Assembly: GCF_029960785.1 (NCBI RefSeq)
Contig: NZ_JASBQE010000020.1
Span: forward strand, 62,001 to 126,000
Origin: Polyangium sp. 15x6
Lineage (GTDB): Bacteria > Myxococcota_A > Polyangia > Polyangiales > Polyangiaceae
Direction: 5' to 3'
DNA: 64,000 nucleotides
Made by a program: the position numbers and the translations under genes. Shown here one piece after another: positions 16,821 to 23,163 of the stretch. How positions within the stretch are numbered: the stretch's first letter is position 1; each line of letters begins with the position of its first letter. A model generated the notes under the pieces. The model was given only the letters and a program-made list of their open reading frames with translations, was not told the DNA's origin and ran no database searches.

Positions 16821-18209
16821 TCACTCGAGCGTGATCGAGAGGTTGTAGAGGGCGCCGTTGTAGCCGTACGTCGAGTTCGTGACCTTGATGAAGTACTTGC
16901 CGGGCGCCGTGATCGGCTCGCTCGTGAAGTCCTCGTGGTAGTTCGAGTCCTCGCTCACGCCGAGCGACGTCGTGCAGTCCGAACCCACGACCTCGACGAC
17001 CGTGTCCGTCTGCGCCTCGCCGGGCGACGTCACGACGTGGATGACCTTGCCCACGTCCGCCTCCAGGGCGTCGATGACGAGCCAGTCCTGGTCGTCCTTG
17101 TCCGCCATCTTGAACGCCTCGAGCGTCGCCGGCAGCGTCGCGACCGCTTGCGCCTCGCCGCAGGCGTTGTTCGGCTCGACCTCCGCCGGGACGATCTCCT
17201 TGACCGTCACGTCGATGTTGTAGCCCGACGTGCCGGAGTTATCCCAGTACACGAAGTAGACCGGCTCGGCGCCGACCTCGATCGTGGGCGCCGTCTCGAA
17301 CGCGATGAGCTCGGAGAACTTGCCGCTCGCCGGCAGCACCGCGAAGCCCGTCGTCGCGTCGGCCGAGTCGGCGAGCGCCTCGATGGCGATGATCTTCCCC
17401 GCGCCCGAGGGCGTGTACGAGTAGAGCAGCGAGCCGAACGGCTGATCGACCGTGCCGCTGACGCTCATGCCCGCCGTGAGCGCGACCGGCTCGCGCGCCG
17501 CGATCTGCAAGGCTCCCGTCGCGGGCGAGATGATCTCCTCGCCTTGCAGTCCGCTCGCGATCGCGACGTCAGCAGCCCCCGCGGCCACCTTCACGTCGGT
17601 GAAGACGATCATCGAGGCGCCGTAGAGCTGCGCGTCCTCGACGCTGCCGAAGACGCCCTCCGAGCCCGAGACGGCGAGGTTCGTGTAGACGATCGGCTCG
17701 AAGAGCCCGTCGCCCGTGGTCGTCAGGTCGAACGGCGTCGAGAGATCCTTCTGCTTGGCGCTCGCGAGGAGGATCGAGCCCTGCGCCTGCGTGCCCTCGA
17801 ACGAAACGTCGAGCGGAGCGTCGAGGGAGAAGGCGCCCTTGTAGGTGACCGTCGAGCCGCCCTCGGTGACGTTCACGTCACGCGCGCCGACCGCGGCCTT
17901 GTTGGAGACCTCGATCACCGCGACGATCCCCGTCGGGCTCGCGATCTTCTTCTCGACGACCGTGATGTCCGGCCCGAAGTCGAGCGTCGCGGCGTCGGTC
18001 CAGGTCGTGTTGAAGCCGCTGATCGTGACCTCGGCGCGGCGCGAGACGAACGCCTTGCTCGGCGTGATGGCGCTGATGCTCGGGTCCGCGCTCGGCCCCT
18101 CCGTGCCCGGCTGTCCCGCGGGCCCCGCCGGACCGGTCTCCCCGGCGCAACCGAGCGCAAACAACGTGGCGAGAGACAACGACAGAAGACCCACTCGGCT
18201 CATTCGCAT
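16821..18209 (-). CDS. Surface lipoprotein with IPT/TIG-like and PPC-like domains
   Basis: 462 residues. The lipoprotein signal ends at ALGC (Cys21). Directly after it come collagen-like triplets (GPAGPAGQPGTEGP), then a beta-rich region opening with ITPSKAFVSRRAEVTISGFN, which resembles an IPT/TIG immunoglobulin-like domain. The end (EVEPNNACGEAQAVA ... DDQDWLVIDA ... GKYFIKVTNSTYGYNGALYNLSI) matches the style of bacterial pre-peptidase C-terminal (PPC) domains, which occur on secreted proteins. No catalytic domain is visible. It is probably an extracellular adhesive or structural lipoprotein. A structured leader lies upstream. Confidence 0.78.
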   Translation of the reverse strand: MRMSRVGLLSLSLATLFALGCAGETGPAGPAGQPGTEGPSADPSISAITPSKAFVSRRAEVTISGFNTTWTDAATLDFGPDITVVEKKIASPTGIVAVIEVSNKAAVGARDVNVTEGGSTVTYKGAFSLDAPLDVSFEGTQAQGSILLASAKQKDLSTPFDLTTTGDGLFEPIVYTNLAVSGSEGVFGSVEDAQLYGASMIVFTDVKVAAGAADVAIASGLQGEEIISPATGALQIAAREPVALTAGMSVSGTVDQPFGSLLYSYTPSGAGKIIAIEALADSADATTGFAVLPASGKFSELIAFETAPTIEVGAEPVYFVYWDNSGTSGYNIDVTVKEIVPAEVEPNNACGEAQAVATLPATLEAFKMADKDDQDWLVIDALEADVGKVIHVVTSPGEAQTDTVVEVVGSDCTTSLGVSEDSNYHEDFTSEPITAPGKYFIKVTNSTYGYNGALYNLSITLE

Positions 18210-18235
18210 GGGAAGAAGCTCCTCAGTAAGGGGGA

Positions 18236-18276
18236 TTGGAGGCCTCCCTCGGAACGTCCGAGGCGAGAACCTCCAA
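18236..18276 (-). promoter_or_regulatory. Nested stem-loop in the leader of the 18209 lipoprotein gene
   Basis: Two stacked perfect inverted repeats: an outer 7-bp stem TTGGAGG/CCTCCAA (18236-18242 with 18270-18276) and an inner 7-bp stem CCTCGGA/TCCGAGG (18247-18253 with 18257-18263). It ends 27 bases before the start codon. It could be an mRNA leader structure or a protein operator; the sequence alone does not distinguish these. Confidence 0.4.
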
Positions 18277-18430
18277 GCGTTGAGAGTCGTAGAGTAACGA
18301 AGTCACGGCGACGGGGGGGCCGACGCCGACGGCCATGTTCAGCGCAAACGCCGCGCGCTTTCAACGGCCGTGCAAGATTTCTCCGGCTGTGAGGTGTCCC
18401 GCGCGGGACGGATTTTCGTTATGCGCAGGA

Positions 18431-19069
18431 CTACGCTGTCGCGGCGTATCCACGCCGACGGACGACACCGAGCAGAATACGGCCGATTTCCACGATCTGA
18501 TCGAAGCGGCGGGGCGGCCATTCCACCTGCGGGAACGGCGCCTGGCCCCAGAACGAGGAGGGGCGCGGGGGCGAGGCGTCGCGGGGCGCGGAGGCGCCTT
18601 CGGTCGTGCCAGCGCCGAGGCGCGGCGCGAGGTGATTCGTGAGGGCCTCGCCGATGACGTTGCTCACGTCGCGGTCGTGCTGAATGCAATGGACCGTGAG
18701 GCGCTCGGCGAGCTCGGGCGCGAGGTAAATGGTGACCGCGCGGAGCGGCACGCCTCCCACGATCGTCGGCTCGGGCAGCGGCGCGGGCGCAGGCGCAGGC
18801 TGAGCGGCGGGCTCGGCCGGCGCAGCGGCAGGCTCGGCCGGCGCGGAGGCGCGTGCCTCGACAGCGACGACGGCGCTCTCGGGGACGGGCGTGACGCTCT
18901 CGGGGACGGGCGTGACCTCGGCGGCCGCGCGCTCCGATTTCGCCGACGCGCGGCGGGCGCGCTTCGGCGCGGCCGCGACGGCGGGCGGATCGTCCCCGCT
19001 GACGAAGGCGTCGATCGATTCAGGCGACGGCGGCTTGCGGAGCGAAACCGCGACTTGCTTCTTGGCCAT
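18431..19069 (-). CDS. Ribbon-helix-helix protein, likely partner of the adjacent ParA
   Basis: 212 residues; ATG preceded by GAGGTTCC on its own strand. Residues 1-100 are low complexity (Ala/Pro/Glu), including a duplicated VTPVPES. Residues 109-148 (LRAVTIYLAPELAERLTVHC and on) look like a ribbon-helix-helix DNA-binding fold: a strand followed by two helices. The tail (149-212) is unrecognised. Its first 50 bases overlap the 3' end of the ParA gene, the arrangement seen for type Ib partition pairs in which a small RHH protein binds a centromere site. RHH assignment is by pattern only. It could also be an autoregulator. Confidence 0.65.
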   Translation of the reverse strand: MAKKQVAVSLRKPPSPESIDAFVSGDDPPAVAAAPKRARRASAKSERAAAEVTPVPESVTPVPESAVVAVEARASAPAEPAAAPAEPAAQPAPAPAPLPEPTIVGGVPLRAVTIYLAPELAERLTVHCIQHDRDVSNVIGEALTNHLAPRLGAGTTEGASAPRDASPPRPSSFWGQAPFPQVEWPPRRFDQIVEIGRILLGVVRRRGYAATA

Positions 19070-19703
19070 GGTGGAACCTCGTGAGCTCGTCGAGCAATTG
19101 GTAGATCTCTTTCGCGGAGGCGTCGCGCGGGGCGTACGTGGTGACGCCCTTCCCCACGGCGATCGCCTCCTGGTAAGCCACGCGAAAACCGAGCTCGGTC
19201 GCGAGCACCGGCAGGCCCGAGCTCTCGAGCACGGTGCGCGCGCTCTTGGCGAGCGCGGTGCGGCCTTGCTTGCGCGTGATGAGCACGCAGCCGGAGAGTT
19301 TTTCCCGGAGCGCGCGCGCCTCCTGGAACACCTCGATCGCGGCCGTCAGCGCCCAGGCGTCGGCGGCCGTCGGCCCCGAGGGGAAGACGGCGACGTCCGC
19401 GACCATGAGGGCCGAGCGGGAGATCTCTCCGTGCCGCGGCGGGCAATCGATGATGGTGATGTCGTACGCGGGGGAGACCGCATCGAGCTGCCCGGGACGA
19501 TGCATCTGCGCGCCCATGGCCACGATCGTCGGCGTCTTGTGCCCCGCTTCGCTCGCGACCTCACCCCACGTGCGCACCGTGCCCTGCGGATCGGCGTCCA
19601 CGAGGAGCACGCGCTGTCCTCGCGAGAGCGCCGCCACGGCGAGGCTCACCGCCGTGGTGCTCTTGCCGATCCCACCCTTCTGTCCGGTGAGCGCGATGAT
19701 CAT
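19020..19703 (-). CDS. ParA-family partition ATPase (type Ib-like)
   Basis: 227 residues without an N-terminal helix-turn-helix, so it is the short form. The deviant Walker A motif GQKGGIGKSTT (7-17) carries both signature lysines, Lys9 and Lys14. VLLVDADPQG and IIDCPP follow as the Walker A' and B regions. These ATPases dimerise on nonspecific DNA and move a cargo bound by a ParB-like partner. The chromosomal parA of myxobacteria sits beside parB near the origin, with rRNA-methylase gidB nearby; none of that is here, so this is an orphan copy. It is translated ahead of, and overlaps, the RHH gene. Confidence 0.85.
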   Translation of the reverse strand: MIIALTGQKGGIGKSTTAVSLAVAALSRGQRVLLVDADPQGTVRTWGEVASEAGHKTPTIVAMGAQMHRPGQLDAVSPAYDITIIDCPPRHGEISRSALMVADVAVFPSGPTAADAWALTAAIEVFQEARALREKLSGCVLITRKQGRTALAKSARTVLESSGLPVLATELGFRVAYQEAIAVGKGVTTYAPRDASAKEIYQLLDELTRFHHGQEASRGFAPQAAVA

Positions 19704-19783
19704 GAAGCCCCCCTACCGGAAGCCACGCCCGAGGGCCCAATTTTTGGTGACGCACCTCGGACGCGTCGCGCCATGCAGGGCCC

Positions 19784-20773
19784 GTGGACAGGTCGGAAGC
19801 AGTGGATCGGCCAGGCGAGAAGGCCCTACGATGCGTCCTCGTGGCGACCGAGGCCGAGCGCAGCATCGAGGAGCGCGTCGCGGCGCTCGAACGGGCCCTC
19901 GCCGAGAAGGAGCGCGAGGCCGAGGTGCTGCGCGCGGAGCTCGCGCGAACGGTGGCCCAGCACGAGATCGATCGACGCAAGGCGAGCGGTGAGCTGCGCA
20001 TCCTCGCGGCGCTGACGGAGCATACGCCGGACGCGGTGGTGCTCGCGAACCCCGAGGGGGACGTGACGCACGTGAACGGCGCCTACCACCGGCTGTTCGG
20101 CCGTGACGAGGCGGTGCTCGGCACGCCGCTCGTCGACGCGCTCCGGCCGGGCGACGCATCGACGCGTGAGGCGCTCTACGCGGCGCTCGTGGACGGCAGC
20201 ACGTATCGCGGGATCCTCACGTTGCGCGGCGCGACAGGCGCGCCCTTGCCGGCGCAGGTCGACTGCTACGTGGTGCGCGCGGGCCCCGAGGAGGTGCTCG
20301 GCCTCGCCGCCGTCGTCCAGGACCTCTCGGAGGAGCAGCGGGAGGAAGTGGAGCGCGCGGAGCTCGAAGCGAAGGTCATCGCCTCGCAGGAGGCGCTGAT
20401 CCGCGAGCTCTCGACGCCGCTCGTGCCGATCGCGGAGGGCGTCATCGCGATGCCGCTCGTCGGCTCGATCGGCGACGCGCGCGCGCAGCAGATCCTCGAA
20501 GCGCTGCTCGCTGGAATCCAGGAGCACCGGGCGGAGGCGGCGATCCTCGACATCACGGGCGTGCCGACGGTCGACACGTCGGCGGCGAACGCGCTGATCT
20601 CGGCGGCGCAGGCGGCGCGGCTGCTCGGGACGAAGGTGATCCTATCGGGGATCGGGCCGGCCGTGGCGCGGACCTTGGTGGAGCTCGGCGTGGAGATGCG
20701 AGGGATGACCACGAAGAGCACGCTTTCGGCCGCGATTGCGGAGGCGATCGGGCCGGCCTGGCGGAGGCGGTAG
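19784..20773 (+). CDS. PAS-STAS protein (RsbR-like)
   Basis: 329 residues from a GTG; a second GTG about 18 codons later is an equally plausible start. A coiled coil (residues 25-65, ERVAALERALAEKEREAEVL) precedes a PAS domain (about 68-180, HTPDAVVLANPEGDVTHVNGAYHRLFG), a short linker helix and a C-terminal STAS domain (about 212-325). The STAS core DITGVPTVDTSAANAL keeps the threonines (262, 265) at which RsbR-type proteins are phosphorylated. It is likely a cytoplasmic sensor in a stressosome-like partner-switching network. No RsbS or RsbT gene is adjacent. Confidence 0.85.
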   Translation: MDRSEAVDRPGEKALRCVLVATEAERSIEERVAALERALAEKEREAEVLRAELARTVAQHEIDRRKASGELRILAALTEHTPDAVVLANPEGDVTHVNGAYHRLFGRDEAVLGTPLVDALRPGDASTREALYAALVDGSTYRGILTLRGATGAPLPAQVDCYVVRAGPEEVLGLAAVVQDLSEEQREEVERAELEAKVIASQEALIRELSTPLVPIAEGVIAMPLVGSIGDARAQQILEALLAGIQEHRAEAAILDITGVPTVDTSAANALISAAQAARLLGTKVILSGIGPAVARTLVELGVEMRGMTTKSTLSAAIAEAIGPAWRRR

Positions 20774-20809
20774 GGCACAGAACGCGAGGGGCGGCAAGGG
20801 GGAATCTGG

Positions 20810-20845
20810 GCACAGCGAGGACGCGGAGCAACGTCCGGGCTGTGC
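20810..20845 (+). other. Strong hairpin downstream of the PAS-STAS gene
   Basis: Stem of GCACAGC/GCTGTGC (20810-20816 with 20839-20845) continued by GGACG/CGTCC (20819-20823 with 20832-20836) across a 2-by-2 internal loop. It starts 37 bases after the stop codon. There is no T-run, so it may be a Rho-assisted or pausing terminator, or an mRNA 3' end stabiliser. Confidence 0.45.
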
Positions 20846-20997
20846 ACGATGCGCGCGTCACGACGGCGCCGATCCCTCTTTCCTCGCTCTTCCCTCGATT
20901 GGCACCGAACGGGCTGCGTCGACCATTGCCGAGGAGCGGCGGGGGGAACGGACAAACTTCGCTTGACCCCCGGAAAAACCCCCGGTAAGGCCCGGGG

Positions 20998-21672
20998 ATG
21001 CGGGTTTGTCGACGTCTGGCCCTGAGCGTAGGGGGCGCGGTTTTTCTCGGGGCCCTGGCTTGCTCCGCCGCGAACGCAACGCCCAGCGCATCCCCCCGAC
21101 CAACCCCACCCCCCGCGCCAGAGGCCCCGCGGGGCCTCAAGGCGTTCTCGGTCGCCGCAGGCCCGCTCGCCCAGATCGGCGGGCCCGTCCCCAGCCTCTA
21201 TCACGCGGGGGGCATGGTGAACCTGAGCATCCGGAGCCCGCTGTGGTTATGGGACCTCGGCACGACGTTCGCCGTGGCCGTGGTCCCGGAACCGCGCTTT
21301 CGCGCGCCGATGCGTGGATACAATGTCTCGCTCTTCGCGCACATCGGCGTCCGTCCCTGGGAGTTTTTCAGCGTCTTTGGCGGCGTCCGGATCGGCGACT
21401 GGTACGGCTGGAACGAGACGCCGAGTGGCCCCCTCGAATCCAAGGGGTCGAGCGCGGCGGGGCTCCTCGGCGCCGAATTCTACCGGCGGTTCGCGCCGAG
21501 GCTCGCCTTTCGCGTGCTCGCGGAGGGCGGGTACACCTTCGCCAAACCCACGCTCCGCGTGGACGCGCGCTTCGACCAGATCTGGGGCCCGCCTTTTCCT
21601 GTGTTCGGCATCCTCTCGATGCAGATCATTTACGACATCATGCAATACGGAACGAAGGATCCCACGGAATGA
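20998..21672 (+). CDS. Putative outer-membrane beta-barrel-like lipoprotein
   Basis: 224 residues. The signal ends in a lipobox LGALAC, followed by a Pro/Ser/Thr linker. From about residue 48 the sequence alternates aromatic and small residues in short strands (FSVAAGPLAQIGG, MVNLSIRSPLWLWDLG, VSLFAHIGVRPWEFFSVFGGVRIG) and has strand ends typical of small outer-membrane barrels. No motif gives a function. The stop overlaps the start of the next lipoprotein gene in ATGA, so the two are translated together and probably act together. Confidence 0.65.
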   Translation: MRVCRRLALSVGGAVFLGALACSAANATPSASPRPTPPPAPEAPRGLKAFSVAAGPLAQIGGPVPSLYHAGGMVNLSIRSPLWLWDLGTTFAVAVVPEPRFRAPMRGYNVSLFAHIGVRPWEFFSVFGGVRIGDWYGWNETPSGPLESKGSSAAGLLGAEFYRRFAPRLAFRVLAEGGYTFAKPTLRVDARFDQIWGPPFPVFGILSMQIIYDIMQYGTKDPTE

Positions 21673-22766
21673 AGACTTCACGCCTCGTGCTCGTTTTGCT
21701 CTCGATGTCGGCGCTCGTCCTGGGATGCGAGGAGGAAACGGAGGACGTCGTTTATTCCTGCGACGACCCGGACATCGGCCACTTCGATTCCAAGGGAAAC
21801 CCCGACCCGTGCCATCTGGAGGGGAAAGGGCAGCAGCAATCGGTTTGCCGGGGCGGCTGCGAGGAGGTTTCCCTGGAGTTCGAGCGGACGATCGTCGCAT
21901 TGTGGGTGGGCCCCGAGGGCCGGGAGCCCGCGTGCCCGAAGCAGGCGCCCAAGGCGGTCTTCAATGGTTATGCCGGGCTTTTGGCCCCGAACACGTGCCC
22001 GCCGTGCCAATGCTCCGAGCCCTCGTGCGTCTTGCCCTCGGTGAGCGCGACGGCGGGGGACGCGTGTGCTGGGAGCATCGTCGGCGCGTTCGAGCCGCCG
22101 CCCGCGTGGGAAGGCGGGTGCCTCGCGGGGCCGCCGCTCGAGCCTGGGACGTTCAGCTCGGTGCACATCGGGGCCCCGAGCACGGCGGGGTGCGAGCTCG
22201 TCGAGGATCCCGTGCCGCCCCCCCATTTCGCCTATGCCTGGCCGGCCCAGTGGGCAGAGGCGGCGCGGGCTTGCGCGGCTGAAGAAGAGGAGGGGGCGCC
22301 CGCGTGCGCGGGGGCGCCGTGCGTGCGTGGGATCGAGGAGCTTCCGGCCGGATTCCGGCGATGCCTCCGATACCCCGAGGGGACGGCGGAGAGCGAGTCG
22401 CAGGCGTGCCCGGCGGCGTTTCCGGAGCGGCGCGTGTTCTTCGCCGGCCTCTCGGATACGCGCGAATGCGCTGCGTGCTCGTGCGCGCCGCCGGAGGACG
22501 CGATCTGCATCGCGTCGGTGGACGCCTTCCAGGACGCGACCTGCGCGGGCGCACCCATGCCGCTCTTCCAGAACGTGCCTGTCGGGATGAACAGCCCGGT
22601 CTGCTACGACACGTCCATGCCCCTGGCCCTCGGCTCGATCTCCGCGACGTGGCTGGCGGAGGAGCCGGGGTCCTGCGTGGTGACGGGCGGCGAGACGATC
22701 GGCGAGGCGGTGCCCACGGACCCAAGCGTGTTCTGCTGCGAGCCGCTCGTGATTCCAGCGGAGTAG
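21669..22766 (+). CDS. Cysteine-rich lipoprotein of unknown function
   Basis: 365 residues from the ATG within ATGA. The lipoprotein signal ends LVLGC (Cys20). The mature protein contains about 26 cysteines, many in pairs or CxxC groups (CPPCQC, CAACSC, FCC), pointing to a disulfide-stapled extracellular protein. Two internally similar segments, each about 150 residues with CPxA...F and C..CxC spacing, suggest an ancient duplication. I do not recognise the family. It is coupled to the barrel-like lipoprotein, and its stop codon is immediately followed by the 21-bp repeat array. Confidence 0.7.
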   Translation: MKTSRLVLVLLSMSALVLGCEEETEDVVYSCDDPDIGHFDSKGNPDPCHLEGKGQQQSVCRGGCEEVSLEFERTIVALWVGPEGREPACPKQAPKAVFNGYAGLLAPNTCPPCQCSEPSCVLPSVSATAGDACAGSIVGAFEPPPAWEGGCLAGPPLEPGTFSSVHIGAPSTAGCELVEDPVPPPHFAYAWPAQWAEAARACAAEEEEGAPACAGAPCVRGIEELPAGFRRCLRYPEGTAESESQACPAAFPERRVFFAGLSDTRECAACSCAPPEDAICIASVDAFQDATCAGAPMPLFQNVPVGMNSPVCYDTSMPLALGSISATWLAEEPGSCVVTGGETIGEAVPTDPSVFCCEPLVIPAE

Positions 22767-23139
22767 GTCGGCGACCTCGTGCTCGTGGTCCAAGGACCTC
22801 GTGCGCATGGTCCAAGGACCTCGTGCGCATGGTCGGCGACCTCGTGCGCATGGTCGGCGACCTCGTGCTCATGGTCGGCGACCTCGTACTCATGGTCGGC
22901 GACCTCGTGCGCATGGTCGGCGACCTCGTGCGCATGGTCGGCGACCTCGTGCGCATGGTCGGCGACCTCGTGCGCATGGTCGGCGACCTCGTGCTCATGG
23001 TCGGCGACCTCGTACGCATGGTCGGCGACCTCGTACGCATGGTCGGCGACCTCGTGCTCATGGTCGGCGACCTCGTACGCATGGTCGGCGACCTCGTACG
23101 CATGGTCGGCGACCTCGTGCTCATGGTCGGCGACCTCGA
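22767..23139. repeat. Minisatellite of 17 complete 21-bp units
   Basis: Tandem repeat filling the gap between two convergent genes. Typical unit: GGTCGGCGACC followed by TCGTGCGCAT. Units 2 and 3 are 22-bp variants (GGTCCAAGGACC core); the remainder are 21 bp. Two positions vary (GTG or GTA, then CGC or CTC), and the last seven units follow a three-unit higher-order period. Each typical unit contains the interrupted palindrome GGTCG-G-CGACC. The first unit begins right after the TAG of the Cys-rich lipoprotein. Frames stay open because 21 is a multiple of 3, but no start, ribosome site or protein-like composition supports coding. Confidence 0.95.
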
Positions 23140-23149
23140 GTACGAGGTC
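23132..23149. other. Hairpin capping the minisatellite
   Basis: GACCTCG, a 4-base AGTA loop, then CGAGGTC, made from the last partial repeat unit and an inverted copy. It sits 14 bases beyond the 3' end of the minus-strand kinase-like gene, so it could act as a bidirectional transcription end, although no T-run follows. Confidence 0.45.
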
Positions 23150-23163
23150 CGAAACGCCGCGAC

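Noticed and set aside
22767-23139. CRISPR array.
   Set aside because: Units abut without unique spacers and no cas gene is in the window.
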